Of a DNA stretch of 64,000 nucleotides, positions 24,686 to 34,143 are shown in pieces. Position numbers and translations under genes: made by a program. The notes beneath the pieces are model-generated. The model was not told the DNA's origin, searched no databases, and was given only the letters and a program-made list of their open reading frames with translations. This DNA comes from Aquipseudomonas guryensis (lineage in GTDB: Bacteria; Pseudomonadota; Gammaproteobacteria; Pseudomonadales; Pseudomonadaceae). The first letter of the stretch is position 1. Each line of letters starts with the position of its first letter. Location: NCBI RefSeq assembly GCF_014164785.1, contig NZ_JACJFN010000002.1:186001-250000 (forward strand), given 5' to 3'.

Positions 24686-25138
24686 GGCGCACCTCAAATA
24701 AGAATTGTTCTTTCTTGATGTGCAGCTTAGGTGGCACCCGGAGCCCGGTGAAATGGCGGTTATGTATGCCATCCATAGTTTGGTTAAATTAGGGTCACTT
24801 GTTTGATAGCTTAGCTGTCTGAAGGCGCTGGGTGCCTGCAAACCGGGGTGCCAGGCCGTTGAAGGCCATGAGTGTCTGGCGCAGCCCTGGCCTGAAGATG
24901 GTGACTGCTGCATAGCTGCCGACCTGCACTGGCTTGCGGATTCTCCAGGCGCCCCGGCGCAGTGGAGTGCTCGCATCGGGTTTGTGCGGCGCGCAGCGCA
25001 CCCTGCGGGCGTGGTTAAACAGCCTGCTAAGACTTTGGTCGAGAATGCCTGCGGGCTACGACTAAGGTCGTCTGTCGTGGATTGCTCATCGTTCTAGAGT
25101 GGACTCACCAGCAACCCGTGCTGCGGAGGACAACAACA
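24686..25138. other. Intergenic region upstream of yjcH-actP
   Basis: These 453 bases separate two divergent units. I see no supported gene. A short piece near 24985 (GCGGCGCGCAGCGCACCCTGCGGG) resembles the GTAGGGTGCGC repeat family. GGAGGACAACAACA just before 25139 is the yjcH ribosome binding site. Promoters for actP expression presumably lie here but cannot be pinned. Confidence 0.5.
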
Positions 25139-25450
25139 ATGAACGACAGCATCTACAAGCGGATTGAACAGAATCCGCAATTCCAGGAGTTGGTCGCCAA
25201 GCGCGAACGCTTCGCCTGGATCCTATCCGCCATCATGCTCGGCCTGTACGTGGCATTCATCCTGCTCATCGCCTTCGAGCCACAGTTGCTCGGTACCCGC
25301 ATCAGTGCGGATTCGCCGGTGACCTGGGGCATTCCCATGGGTGTGGGCCTGATCATCTCGGCCTTCGTGCTGACCGGTATCTATGTGCAGCGCGCCAACG
25401 GTGAGTTCGACACCCTGAACCAGGCCATTCTCGACGAGGTGCAGAAATGA
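25139..25450 (+). CDS. yjcH: DUF485 membrane protein, ActP partner
   Basis: The 103-residue protein has two membrane helices (about 28-48 and 62-86) flanked by polar ends, as in DUF485/YjcH. These small proteins are encoded next to ActP-type solute:sodium symporters, as here, and may be accessory subunits. It overlaps actP by ATGA. The start is fixed by a GGAGGA ribosome binding site 8 nt upstream. Confidence 0.9.
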   Translation: MNDSIYKRIEQNPQFQELVAKRERFAWILSAIMLGLYVAFILLIAFEPQLLGTRISADSPVTWGIPMGVGLIISAFVLTGIYVQRANGEFDTLNQAILDEVQK

Positions 25451-27105
25451 TCGCGCGTCTTCTTACCGCCATCGGCCTGATGGCACTGGCCCCAGCACTC
25501 TGGGCCGCCGGTGCACTGGAAGGTGAAGTGCAGCGCCAGCCGCTGAACACTTCGGCCATCGTCATGTTCCTCGCCTTCGTCGGCGCCACGCTGTACATCA
25601 CTTACTGGGCGTCGAAGCGCAACACCTCGACCTCCGACTTCTACACCGCCGGCGGCAGCATCACCGGCTTCCAGAACGGCCTGGCGATCGCCGGCGACTA
25701 CATGTCGGCGGCCTCGTTCCTGGGGATTTCCGCGCTGGTGTTCACCTCTGGCTATGACGGCCTGATCTACTCGATCGGCTTCCTGGTCGGCTGGCCGGTG
25801 ATCCTGTTCCTGATCGCCGAACGCCTGCGCAACCTCGGCAAGTACACCTTTGCCGACGTCGCCTCCTACCGCCTCGGGCAAACGCAGATCCGCACCCTGT
25901 CTGCCAGCGGCTCGCTGGTGGTGGTGGCGTTCTACCTGATCGCGCAGATGGTCGGTGCCGGCAAGCTGATCCAGCTGCTGTTCGGCCTCGAATACCATGT
26001 GGCGGTGATCCTGGTCGGTATCCTGATGGTGCTCTACGTGCTGTTCGGCGGCATGCTGGCGACCACCTGGGTACAGATCATCAAGGCCGTGCTACTGCTT
26101 TCCGGTGCCTCGTTCATGGCGCTGATGGTGATGAAGCACGTCGACTTCGACTTCGCCCGCCTGTTCAGCGAAGCCATCGCCGTACACCCGAAAGGCGAGG
26201 CGATCATGAGCCCCGGCGGCCTGGTGAAAGACCCGATCTCGGCGATCTCCCTCGGCCTGGCACTGATGTTTGGTACCGCTGGTCTGCCGCACATCCTCAT
26301 GCGCTTCTTCACCGTGAGCGATGCCAAGGAAGCGCGTAAGTCGGTGTTCTACGCCACTGGTTTCATCGGCTACTTCTACATCCTGACCTTCATTATCGGC
26401 TTCGGCGCGATCCTGCTGGTCAGCACCAACCCGGCCTTCAAAGACGCCACCGGCGCTCTGCTCGGCGGTAACAACATGGCGGCGGTGCACCTGGCCAACG
26501 CGGTGGGCGGTAGCTGGTTCCTTGGCTTCATCTCGGCCGTGGCCTTCGCCACCATCCTTGCCGTGGTGGCTGGCCTGACCCTGGCCGGTGCTTCGGCGGT
26601 GTCCCATGACCTGTATGCCAGCGTGATCAAGAAAGGCAAAGCCAACGAGAAAGATGAGCTGCGCGTATCGAAAATCACCACCGTGGCACTCGGCGTGCTG
26701 GCCATCGGCCTGGGTATCGCATTCGAGAAGCAGAACATCGCCTTCATGGTCGGTCTGGCCTTCTCCATCGCGGCCAGCTGCAACTTCCCGGTACTGATTC
26801 TCTCCATGTACTGGAAGAAGTTGACCACCCGTGGCGCCATGGTTGGCGGCTGGCTGGGCCTGGTCACCGCCGTGGCCCTGATGATTCTCGGCCCAACCGT
26901 TTGGGTGCAGGTGCTCGGCAATGCCGAAGCGATCTTCCCCTACGAGTACCCGGCACTGTTCTCCATGGCGATTGCCTTCGTGGGCATCTGGTTCTTCTCG
27001 ATCACCGACAAGTCCGTGGCTGCCAGCGAAGAACGTGCACGCTTCTACTCGCAGTTCGTCCGCTCGCAGACTGGCCTGGGCGCCAGCGGTGCGGTGGCAC
27101 ACTAA
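25447..27105 (+). CDS. actP: ActP, cation/acetate symporter
   Basis: The 552-residue SSS-family transporter imports acetate and other short monocarboxylates with sodium. It begins with a signal-like segment, then has about 13 membrane helices; [29 protein letters not shown] near residue 60 is the acetate-permease signature, and [24 protein letters not shown] is present near 275. It is coupled to yjcH and followed by a strong terminator. Confidence 0.95.
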   Translation: MIARLLTAIGLMALAPALWAAGALEGEVQRQPLNTSAIVMFLAFVGATLYITYWASKRNTSTSDFYTAGGSITGFQNGLAIAGDYMSAASFLGISALVFTSGYDGLIYSIGFLVGWPVILFLIAERLRNLGKYTFADVASYRLGQTQIRTLSASGSLVVVAFYLIAQMVGAGKLIQLLFGLEYHVAVILVGILMVLYVLFGGMLATTWVQIIKAVLLLSGASFMALMVMKHVDFDFARLFSEAIAVHPKGEAIMSPGGLVKDPISAISLGLALMFGTAGLPHILMRFFTVSDAKEARKSVFYATGFIGYFYILTFIIGFGAILLVSTNPAFKDATGALLGGNNMAAVHLANAVGGSWFLGFISAVAFATILAVVAGLTLAGASAVSHDLYASVIKKGKANEKDELRVSKITTVALGVLAIGLGIAFEKQNIAFMVGLAFSIAASCNFPVLILSMYWKKLTTRGAMVGGWLGLVTAVALMILGPTVWVQVLGNAEAIFPYEYPALFSMAIAFVGIWFFSITDKSVAASEERARFYSQFVRSQTGLGASGAVAH

Positions 27106-27130
27106 ACAAGCAAGATTCTCCGCGTGTTTC

Positions 27131-27156
27131 GGGCAGCCTGTTGGCTGCCCTTTTTT
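27131..27156 (+). terminator. actP terminator
   Basis: GGGCAGCC pairs with GGCTGCCC around a 4-nt loop, followed by six Ts; it begins 25 nt after the actP stop. Confidence 0.92.
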
Positions 27157-27209
27157 ATGGGCGCTGCTTTGCTAGGCTGGTTCGACGTGAAACCTCTGGG
27201 GCGGCGCTG

Positions 27210-27431
27210 ATGCGCGTACTTTTAATGCTGCTGGCGATCGGCCTGGGCTCCTTGTGTGGCGGGGTCTTGCTGACGCTGCTGTTGCTGCCGCTGTGGGGCT
27301 GGCTGGATAACCGTATCGGCATCGAGGCGCTGGGGCATTCCGGGCCGGCGCCCTGGTGCTATGGTCTGTCGATTGGCGTGCTGGCGCTGCTCGGGATTAT
27401 CCTGCTGGCCCGCGCGCTCCGTCGCGCCTGA
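27210..27431 (+). CDS. Small two-helix membrane protein
   Basis: A 73-residue protein with two hydrophobic helices (about 3-26 and 50-68) separated by a short polar loop. I do not recognise the family. It is the first of four closely spaced plus-strand genes (27210-28634), separated from the phosphatase-like gene by 16 nt. Confidence 0.6.
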   Translation: MRVLLMLLAIGLGSLCGGVLLTLLLLPLWGWLDNRIGIEALGHSGPAPWCYGLSIGVLALLGIILLARALRRA

Positions 27432-27447
27432 TCTCGGAGAGCAGCGC

Positions 27448-27771
27448 TTGCCGCGCGTATTGTTTATCTGCAGTCGCAACCGTCTGCGCAGCCCGACGGC
27501 GGAGCAGGTGTTTGCTAGTTGGCCAGGGGTGGAAAGCGACTCGGCAGGCCTCAGTCCGGATGCCGAACAAGTGCTATCGCTGGAACAGGTGCAATGGGCC
27601 GAGCTGATTTTCGTCATGGAGGCGGTACACGGGCGCCGGCTCAAGCAACGTTTCGCCGCCGCGCTGAAAGGCAAGCGGGTGATCTGTCTGGATATTCCCG
27701 ACAATTACGATTTCATGCAGCTGGAGTTGGTCCGCCTGCTAGAGCAAAAGGTAGGCGCCTTGCTGCGCTGA
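27448..27771 (+). CDS. Small low-molecular-weight tyrosine phosphatase-like protein
   Basis: The 107-residue protein carries a phosphatase loop CSRNRLRSP (C-x5-R) close to its N-terminus, as in low-molecular-weight protein tyrosine phosphatases. It is shorter than the usual ~150 residues. An aspartate pair in DIPDNYDFM may supply the general acid. The start is the TTG at 27448, preceded by CGGAGAGCAGCGC; no ATG lies before the active-site loop. The target is unknown. Confidence 0.7.
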   Translation: MPRVLFICSRNRLRSPTAEQVFASWPGVESDSAGLSPDAEQVLSLEQVQWAELIFVMEAVHGRRLKQRFAAALKGKRVICLDIPDNYDFMQLELVRLLEQKVGALLR

Positions 27772-27792
27772 GAGGGCACAGGAGGAGCAGGG

Positions 27793-28143
27793 ATGCACAA
27801 GTTTAGGTGGCTGGCAGCACTCTGCCTGACCAGCCCAGCGGCACTGGCGCAGCAGAGCGACTGTGCGGCGCTGGATGCTGCAGTAAAGACCGGGGCCGAG
27901 CACCGTCCCTATATCGGCGAGGTGATCGGTCAGGGGCGCGCGCAGTTTCATTCGGCGCCGGATGCGGCCTGTCCGATTCGCGGCAAGTTCATCATTCCCG
28001 GTGATGGTGTGGCCATCTACGCCAAATATGGCTCCTGGTCGCTGATCCTCTACCCGGCGGGTGACGAGGAGGATGCCGGCGTCTGGGTGCGCAGCGAGCG
28101 CCTGCGCGTGTTGTCCAGGCCGGATGGAGGCAATCGCCAATGA
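27793..28143 (+). CDS. Exported protein of unknown function
   Basis: The 116-residue protein starts with a signal peptide (MHKFRWLAALCLTSPAALAQ), giving a ~96-residue mature form with two cysteines (in SDCAALD and AACPIRG) that could form a disulfide. I do not recognise the fold; the part from GDGVAIYAKYGSWSLILY could be SH3-like. It overlaps the next gene by ATGA and is preceded by AGGAGGAGCAGGG. Confidence 0.6.
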   Translation: MHKFRWLAALCLTSPAALAQQSDCAALDAAVKTGAEHRPYIGEVIGQGRAQFHSAPDAACPIRGKFIIPGDGVAIYAKYGSWSLILYPAGDEEDAGVWVRSERLRVLSRPDGGNRQ

Positions 28144-28634
28144 ACGCAGCGTTGCAGCCCGAGCTGCGTTTGCCGCTGGTGCTCTATCCCGCGCGTGGGA
28201 AAACCCTGCTTCTGCTGCTGGGGTGCCTGTCGTTCAGTGCGGTGGGCGTATGGATGGTGCGCGACGGCGTGTTGCTCGGTTACTTCTGTGCGCTGCTATT
28301 TGCCTTGGGCGCCCTGATATTTCTCGTGCAGTTGCATCCGCGTGCTGCTTATCTGCTTCTGGATGAGCAGGGCTTCACCTACTGCAGTCTGTTTCGTGCG
28401 CACCGGATTGGCTGGGTCGCGGTGACCGGTTTCGCCGTGGTGCGCATCAGCAGCAACTCGCTGGTGGCCTGGAATTTCGCCCAGGGCCATGTGCCGCGAG
28501 GTCGTGGCGTGGCGATTTCGCAGGCGCTGTCGGGCTACCACAGCGCCTTGCCGGACACCTATGGCCTGCACCCCGAGGTGCTGGCGCAGCAGCTCAATAG
28601 CTTGTGCCAGAGCCGGCACTTAGCCATGCGCTGA
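28140..28634 (+). CDS. Membrane protein with PH-like C-terminal part (STM3941-like)
   Basis: The 164-residue protein has two adjacent helices (about 21-39 and 44-63) and then a soluble domain starting LLLDEQGFTYCSLFRAHRIGW. This layout is like the STM3941 family. Function is unknown. Coupled translation with the exported protein upstream suggests a shared role. Confidence 0.55.
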   Translation: MNAALQPELRLPLVLYPARGKTLLLLLGCLSFSAVGVWMVRDGVLLGYFCALLFALGALIFLVQLHPRAAYLLLDEQGFTYCSLFRAHRIGWVAVTGFAVVRISSNSLVAWNFAQGHVPRGRGVAISQALSGYHSALPDTYGLHPEVLAQQLNSLCQSRHLAMR

Positions 28635-28676
28635 TCGATTGGCCGGCCGTTATTCATTTCATTGAGGAACAGTGTC

Positions 28677-29030
28677 ATGCCCGCAGACCGCAAGATCGAC
28701 TACATCGAGTTGCCCGCCAGGGATCTGCAGCTGGCCAAGGCGTTCTACAGCAGCGTGTTCGGCTGGCAGTTCGTCGACTACGGGCCGGAGTATTGCGCCT
28801 TCAATGACGGGCGCCTGGACGGCGGTTTCTACCAGGCCAACCTGAATGCCACCACTGCCAATGGCTCGGTGCTGGTGGTGCTTTACGCCGATGACCTGGA
28901 AGCCGTGCTGGCGCGGGTGCGCGAGGGTGGTGGGTGCATCGTCAAGGATATCTTCAGCTTCCCCGGTGGCCGCCGATTCCAGTTCGCCGATCCGAATGGC
29001 AACGAGCTGGCAGTCTGGTCCGAGCACTGA
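28677..29030 (+). CDS. VOC (glyoxalase) family protein
   Basis: A 117-residue vicinal-oxygen-chelate protein with the typical beta-alpha-beta-beta-beta halves: IDYIELPARDLQLAKAFYSSVFGW at the N-terminus and FQFADPNGNELAVW near the end. Such proteins include glyoxalase-like enzymes and binding proteins; metal ligands and substrate are not clear. The start at 28677 follows GAGGAACAGTGTC. Confidence 0.85.
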   Translation: MPADRKIDYIELPARDLQLAKAFYSSVFGWQFVDYGPEYCAFNDGRLDGGFYQANLNATTANGSVLVVLYADDLEAVLARVREGGGCIVKDIFSFPGGRRFQFADPNGNELAVWSEH

Positions 29031-29144
29031 GCGGAGCAGGGGGCTCATTGCGAGTGGTTCGGGCTACTCGCTAGCTGCGCCAAACGCACCAGGAGTCGCT
29101 GGACGCACCCGCTATGCAATCGACAGGCTCATCAGGAGAGTGTG

Positions 29145-29912
29145 ATGCAGCAGGACCTCATCCGTGTCGCCCAGGCCATCGAAAGGGCCGAGCGCATTCT
29201 GATTATCACCGGCGCCGGCCTGTCTGCAGACTCGGGGTTGCCGACCTATCGCGGCCTCGGTGGCCTGTACAACGCTCTCACCCCGGAAGGCCTGCCGATC
29301 GAGGCGGCGCTGTCCGGGCCGATGCTGCAGCGTGACCCGGCGTTGTGCTGGAAGTACTTGGCCGAGCTGGGCAAGGCTTGCCTGGGCGCGCAACCGAATG
29401 CCGGGCATGCGGCGATCGCCGAGCTGCAGCGGCGCAAACCCGGTTGCTGGGTGCTGACGCAGAACATCGACGGCTATCACCGCCAGGCCGGCTCGCCAGC
29501 GGAACGCCTGATCGAGATCCATGGCCAGCTGGCGCCGCTGTATTGCCAGTCCTGCGGCGCCGAAGACCCCGAGCTGGCCGAGCATCTACAGCGACCACTG
29601 CCGCCGCGCTGTGCACAATGCGCGGGCATCCTGCGCCCACCGGTGGTGCTGTTCGAGGAAATGCTGCCCGAGGATGCCATTGGTCGGCTTTACGACCAGG
29701 TGCGCAAGGGCTTTGAGGTGGTGCTGGTGGTGGGCACCACGGCGAGCTTCCCCTACATCGTCGAGCCGGTGGCGCAAGCCCGCAGGAATGGGGGTTTCAC
29801 CGTGGAAGTGAACCCGGCGACAACCGACCTCAGTGGCTGGGTGGATGTCCGTCTGTCAGGAAGGGCGTTAGATGTTTTCCCGAAACTACTAAGTCACATT
29901 TCTGGGCATTGA
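29145..29912 (+). CDS. Sirtuin, NAD-dependent protein deacylase
   Basis: The 255-residue sirtuin removes acyl groups from lysine using NAD. GAGLSADSGLPTYRG (about 22-36), TQNIDGYHRQAG, and the catalytic histidine in IEIHGQ are present. The zinc site is CQSCG followed by CAQCAG. I chose ATG 29145 over GTG 29142 because AGGAG is better spaced. Its usual name in some bacteria (cobB) would clash with the cobyrinate synthase here; it is not a B12 enzyme. Confidence 0.9.
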   Translation: MQQDLIRVAQAIERAERILIITGAGLSADSGLPTYRGLGGLYNALTPEGLPIEAALSGPMLQRDPALCWKYLAELGKACLGAQPNAGHAAIAELQRRKPGCWVLTQNIDGYHRQAGSPAERLIEIHGQLAPLYCQSCGAEDPELAEHLQRPLPPRCAQCAGILRPPVVLFEEMLPEDAIGRLYDQVRKGFEVVLVVGTTASFPYIVEPVAQARRNGGFTVEVNPATTDLSGWVDVRLSGRALDVFPKLLSHISGH

Positions 29913-29981
29913 ATTTGCAATCTCAGCCTTCAGGCGGCATAGTCGCCCCCTTATAAAAACCAGACAAACACGGTCGTGCCC

Positions 29982-30587
29982 ATGCTAAAGCGCTTCGCAC
30001 CCCTCGTGCCTCTTGCACTGATTAGTCTCCTGGCGGCTTGTGCCGGTCAGGTTGCGCACCCGCCGATCGAGCAGGTAGCGGTCGAGCCAGAACCCGTCGA
30101 GTACATCAGCGACGAGCAGATGATGGCCGACATCACCGACGACAAACCCTATGCACTGCCCCAGCTGGCAGACAGCATCCTCAGTCAGGGTCTGTCCCTG
30201 GTCGGCACCAAGTACCGTTTCGGCGGCACCTCGGTGAAAACCGGCTTCGACTGCAGCGGTTTCATCGGTTTCCTGTTCCGTGAAGAAGCCGGTATGCAGC
30301 TGCCGCGCTCCACCCGTGAAATGATCAACCTGGATGCCCCACTGGTGGCTCGCGAAGAGCTGGAGCCGGGTGACATCATCTTCTTCAACAACCGTGGCCG
30401 TGGCCGCGTCAGCCATGCCGGCATCTATCTGGGCGATGACCAGTTCATCCACTCCAGCAGCAGCCGCAGCGGTGGCGTACGCATCGACAGCCTGGACGAC
30501 AGCTACTGGAATCGCAGCTACATGGAAGCCAAGCGCGCTCTGGCACTGGCCCCGCAGCTGCAGACCGAGAGCTCGGTTCACCGTTAA
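29982..30587 (+). CDS. NlpC/P60 lipoprotein, peptidoglycan endopeptidase 1
   Basis: A lipoprotein (lipobox SLLAAC near residue 20) with a C-terminal NlpC/P60 domain that cuts peptide stems or crosslinks in peptidoglycan. The catalytic cysteine lies in TGFDCSGFIGF, the histidine in RVSHAGIYLG, and a polar third residue in HSSS. ATG 29982 is preferred over GTG 29976. A paralogue follows at 30673. Confidence 0.87.
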   Translation: MLKRFAPLVPLALISLLAACAGQVAHPPIEQVAVEPEPVEYISDEQMMADITDDKPYALPQLADSILSQGLSLVGTKYRFGGTSVKTGFDCSGFIGFLFREEAGMQLPRSTREMINLDAPLVAREELEPGDIIFFNNRGRGRVSHAGIYLGDDQFIHSSSSRSGGVRIDSLDDSYWNRSYMEAKRALALAPQLQTESSVHR

Positions 30588-30672
30588 GCCTCTATGGGCA
30601 CAAGGGTGCAGGGCTTGCCTCTGTGCCCGGCACGCGGCAGAGTAGGGCGCATTCCGGCCAGGATCGCCCGCC

Positions 30673-31194
30673 ATGCATGTAACGGCTCGCTTCGCCCTGC
30701 TAGCCCTCGCCGCGCTGCTCACCGCTTGCGCCGGCAACTCGCCCTCTCCTGATTACCCCGTCGACCCTTTCCCCATCGTGGGCAACGAAACTGCCGATGA
30801 TGTGCTGATGAGTGCCATCGGCCTGGTTGGCACGCCTTATCGCTATGGCGGTAACACCCCGGACAGCGGCTTCGACTGCAGCGGCCTGATCGGCTATGTG
30901 TACCGCAACTCGGCCGGCATCCAGCTGCCGCGCTCGACCCGCGAGATGATCAACCTGCGTGCGCCGACAGTCAGCCGCAATGCCCTGCAGAGCGGTGACC
31001 TGGTGTTCTTCGCCACCAATGGCGGCGGCCAGGTCAGCCATGCCGGCATCTATGTCGGTGAAGGGCGTTTCGTCCATGCGCCGTCCAGTGGCGGCACGGT
31101 GCGCCTGGACACCCTGAGCACGGCCTACTGGCAGAAGACCTACCTCAGCGCCAAGCGCGTGCTGGCGCCGGCGCAACTGGCGCGCCAGCCATGA
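30673..31194 (+). CDS. NlpC/P60 lipoprotein, peptidoglycan endopeptidase 2
   Basis: The 173-residue paralogue has lipobox LLTAC at about residue 20, then the same layout: GFDCSGLIGYVYRNSAG and VSHAGIYVGEGRFVHAPSS. It keeps the LPRSTREMINL block found in the first copy, so the pair arose by tandem duplication. It overlaps the next gene by ATGA, an unexpected coupling of an envelope hydrolase to an O-methyltransferase. Confidence 0.87.
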   Translation: MHVTARFALLALAALLTACAGNSPSPDYPVDPFPIVGNETADDVLMSAIGLVGTPYRYGGNTPDSGFDCSGLIGYVYRNSAGIQLPRSTREMINLRAPTVSRNALQSGDLVFFATNGGGQVSHAGIYVGEGRFVHAPSSGGTVRLDTLSTAYWQKTYLSAKRVLAPAQLARQP

Positions 31195-31853
31195 CCAACC
31201 GCACGCTGAACCTCGACGACAACCTCTACCAGTACCTGCTGGATGTTTCCTTGCGCGAGACTCCGCTGCTCAAGCGCCTGCGTGACGAGACGGCACAACT
31301 GACCAACGCGCACTGGCAGATCGCCCCCGAGCAAGGCCAGTTCATGGCGCTGCTGGTGCAGCTGACGGGGGCCAAACGCATCCTCGAGATCGGCACCTTC
31401 ACCGGCTACAGCACCCTGTGCATGGCCGCCGCCATGCCGGCCGCCGGCCAACTGATCTGCTGCGACCTGCCTGGCGACTACAACGCCATCGCTCGTCGCT
31501 ATTGGTATGAAGCCGGCCTGCTGGAACGCATCGACCTGCGCCTGGCGCCAGCCCTGGAAACCCTCAATGCGCTGGAGCGCGGCGGGCAGGGCGAAAGCTT
31601 CGACCTGATCTTCATCGATGCCGACAAGGCCAACTACCCGGTGTACCTGGAACATGCTCTGGTGCTGGCGCGCCAGGGCGGGCTGATCCTGTTCGACAAC
31701 GTGCTGTGGAGCGGCCGGGTGCTCGAACAGAACCCGGACAGCGCCGACACCCGCGCGATCCAGGCGCTCAATCGCACCCTCAGGCGCGACCGGCGTGTCG
31801 ATCTGTCGCTGCTGCCGCTGGGCGACGGCCTGACCCTCTGCCGCAAGCGTTGA
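31191..31853 (+). CDS. Class I O-methyltransferase (caffeoyl-CoA type)
   Basis: The 220-residue SAM-dependent enzyme resembles the caffeoyl-CoA/catechol O-methyltransferase family. The SAM loop is ILEIGTFTGYSTLCMA (near 65), and the metal-binding acidic residues are in LIFIDADKANYPVYLE (near 140) and ILFDNVLWSG. The substrate is unknown. It ends just before the third riboswitch and is not expected to belong to the cob operon. Confidence 0.85.
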   Translation: MTNRTLNLDDNLYQYLLDVSLRETPLLKRLRDETAQLTNAHWQIAPEQGQFMALLVQLTGAKRILEIGTFTGYSTLCMAAAMPAAGQLICCDLPGDYNAIARRYWYEAGLLERIDLRLAPALETLNALERGGQGESFDLIFIDADKANYPVYLEHALVLARQGGLILFDNVLWSGRVLEQNPDSADTRAIQALNRTLRRDRRVDLSLLPLGDGLTLCRKR

Positions 31854-31889
31854 CGCTCCATCCCCAACCTTCTACCCTGCGCCCCTTGC

Positions 31890-32078
31890 TACAGGTGCCC
31901 CGGTCGCGACGCGTCCACGGGGTGAAACAGGGAAGCCGGTACATTCGCTCGCGAAAAATCCGGCGCTGCCCCCGCAACGGTAGGTGAGTCAACGATCGCA
32001 TTCAGTCACTGTGCTTGGCATGGGAAGGCGCGATCTCGGAGCCCAGAGGCTCCGCTCACAAGCCCGGAGACCGGCCTG
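31890..32078 (+). promoter_or_regulatory. Cobalamin riboswitch upstream of cobO
   Basis: The aptamer landmarks appear in order: AGGTGCCCCGG near 31892, AACAGGGAAGCCGGT near 31926, GCTGCCCCCGCAACGGTA near 31965, CATGGGAAGGCG near 32019, and the B12 box variant AGCCCGGAGACCGGCC at 32061-32076. It controls the cobO-to-cobS operon. The next 165 nt to cobO would hold the expression platform, with no clear T-tailed terminator. Confidence 0.94.
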
Positions 32079-32242
32079 AAGCGATCCACGGCATTGCGGC
32101 GGGCTTTGCGAGTGGGTGGGCCTGCTCGGCCTCCCCGCGTGTTGTCCTCCTGCTGCCTCTGTTTTCTTTATCGGCGCCGCGCCTGTTGAAGGTCGTGGTG
32201 CTGCTGCTTTGCCGCGCCGCAGTTGGTCGCGAGGAGTTGTAG

Positions 32243-32854
32243 ATGAGCGAGTCCGCCGCGCGCGACGAACGCCACAAGGCGCGCATGCAGCGCAAGAAAG
32301 CGCTGATCGATGAAAAAATCGCCCAGGCCCAGGATGAATACGGCCTGCTGCTGGTGCACAGCGGTAACGGCAAGGGCAAGAGCAGCTCGGCCTTCGGCAT
32401 GGTCGCCCGCGCGCTCGGTCATGGCATCAAGGTCGGCGTGGTGCAGTTCATCAAGGGCGCCGCCAGCACCGGCGAGGAAGCCTTCTTCCGCCGCTTTCCT
32501 GAGGAAGTCAGCTACCACGTGATGGGTGAGGGCTTCACCTGGGAAACCCAGGACCGCCAGCGTGACATCGACAAGGCCGGTGAGGCCTGGGCGGTGGCGA
32601 GGCAACTGCTGAATGACCCGCAGATCGGCCTGATGGTACTCGACGAGCTGAATATCGCCCTCAAGCACGGCTACCTGGAGCTGGACGCGGTGCTTGCCGA
32701 CATCGAGGCGCGGCCGCTGCTGCAACATGTGGTGGTGACCGGTCGTGGCGCGCTGCCGGGGATGATCGAGGCGGCGGATACAGTCACCGAGATGAGTCTG
32801 GTCAAGCATGCCTTCAAGGCCGGGGTGAAGGCGCAGAAGGGTATTGAGTTTTGA
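32243..32854 (+). CDS. cobO: CobO, corrinoid adenosyltransferase (CobA/CobO type)
   Basis: CobO transfers adenosyl from ATP to cob(I)yrinic acid a,c-diamide. The 203-residue protein has the P-loop HSGNGKGKSSSAFGM near residue 37, VGVVQFIKGA and VLDELNIAL, all as in CobA/BtuR enzymes. The start follows GAGGAGTTGTAG. It overlaps cobB by TTGA. Confidence 0.96.
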   Translation: MSESAARDERHKARMQRKKALIDEKIAQAQDEYGLLLVHSGNGKGKSSSAFGMVARALGHGIKVGVVQFIKGAASTGEEAFFRRFPEEVSYHVMGEGFTWETQDRQRDIDKAGEAWAVARQLLNDPQIGLMVLDELNIALKHGYLELDAVLADIEARPLLQHVVVTGRGALPGMIEAADTVTEMSLVKHAFKAGVKAQKGIEF

Positions 32855-34143
32855 ATCCACGCAGCTGCCCGGCCCTGCTGATCGCCGCCCCGGCTTCCGG
32901 CCAGGGCAAGACCACCGTCACCGCCGCCCTGGCGCGCCTGCATACGCGGGCCGGCAAGCGCGTGCGGGTGTTCAAGTGTGGGCCGGACTTTCTCGATCCG
33001 ATGATCCTCGCCCGTGCCTCGGGCCAGGCGGTGTACCAGCTCGACCTGTGGATGGTCGGTGAGGACGACTGCCGACGCCTGCTCTGGGAGGCGGCGGGCG
33101 AGGCGGATCTGATCCTCATCGAAGGGGTGATGGGCCTGTTCGACGGCAGCCCCTCGGCCGCCGACCTGGCGCGGCGCTTCCAGGTGCCGGTGCTGGGGGT
33201 GATCGATGGCAGCGCCATGGCCCAGACCTTCGGCGCCCTGGCCTATGGCCTGGCCAACTTCCAGCACAATCTGCCGTTCGCCGGGGTGCTGGCCAATCGC
33301 ACCGGCAGTGTGCGGCACGGCGAGATCCTGCGTGACAGCCTGCCGCCGGCGATCCGCTGGTATGGCGCCTTGCCGCGCAGCGCTGCAGTGGAGCTGCCCA
33401 GCCGCCACCTGGGCCTGGTCCAGGCCGAGGAGCTGGCCGACCTGGATAGCCGCCTGGACGCTGCGGCCGATGCGCTGCTGGCCAGTGCCGGCGATGCCCT
33501 GCCGGACCCGGTGCGCTTCGCCGCGCCCGTGGGCGAATCGATCGAGCCGCTGCTGGCCGGCGTGCGTATCGGCGTGGCCCGCGATACCGCGTTCGCCTTC
33601 CTCTACCAGGCCAACCTCGACCTGCTGCGCCGGCTCGGCGCCGAGCTGTGCTTCTTCTCGCCGCTCAGCGAGCGCCAGTTGCCGGAGGTGGACAGCCTCT
33701 ACCTGCCCGGCGGCTACCCGGAGCTGCACCTGCAGCAACTGGCCGATAACCTGGCGATGCGCGAGGCGATCCATGTGCATCAGGCCGCCGGTAAGCCGAT
33801 CCTCGCCGAGTGCGGCGGCATGCTCTACCTGCTCGATCGCCTGACCGACAAGGTCGGGCAGAGTGCCGAATTGCTCGGCCTGCTGCCCGGCCACGCACAG
33901 ATGCAGCCACGCATGGCGGCCCTCGGCCTGCAGCAGGTAGCGCTGCCGGAAGGTCTGCTGCGTGGCCACACTTACCATCACTCGCAGCTCGACTCGCCTG
34001 TCGAGCCGCTGGCGCGTGGCAGCAGCCCGAACCAGCGCCCGGCCAGCGAGGCGGTCTATCGCCTGGGCCGGCTGACGGCCTCCTATATCCACTTCTACCT
34101 GCCGTCCAACCCGCAGGCCGCTGCCGGGTTGCTGTTGCCATGA
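32851..34143 (+). CDS. cobB: CobB, cobyrinic/hydrogenobyrinic acid a,c-diamide synthase
   Basis: CobB amidates the a and c carboxyls of (hydrogeno)byrinic acid from glutamine and ATP; in the aerobic pathway this comes before cobalt insertion. The 430-residue protein has a P-loop domain (APASGQGKTTVTAALARL) and a C-terminal glutaminase domain with the catalytic cysteine in LAECGGMLYLLD near residue 326. It starts at TTG 32851, whose overlap with the cobO stop (TTGA) supports this choice. Confidence 0.95.
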   Translation: MNPRSCPALLIAAPASGQGKTTVTAALARLHTRAGKRVRVFKCGPDFLDPMILARASGQAVYQLDLWMVGEDDCRRLLWEAAGEADLILIEGVMGLFDGSPSAADLARRFQVPVLGVIDGSAMAQTFGALAYGLANFQHNLPFAGVLANRTGSVRHGEILRDSLPPAIRWYGALPRSAAVELPSRHLGLVQAEELADLDSRLDAAADALLASAGDALPDPVRFAAPVGESIEPLLAGVRIGVARDTAFAFLYQANLDLLRRLGAELCFFSPLSERQLPEVDSLYLPGGYPELHLQQLADNLAMREAIHVHQAAGKPILAECGGMLYLLDRLTDKVGQSAELLGLLPGHAQMQPRMAALGLQQVALPEGLLRGHTYHHSQLDSPVEPLARGSSPNQRPASEAVYRLGRLTASYIHFYLPSNPQAAAGLLLP

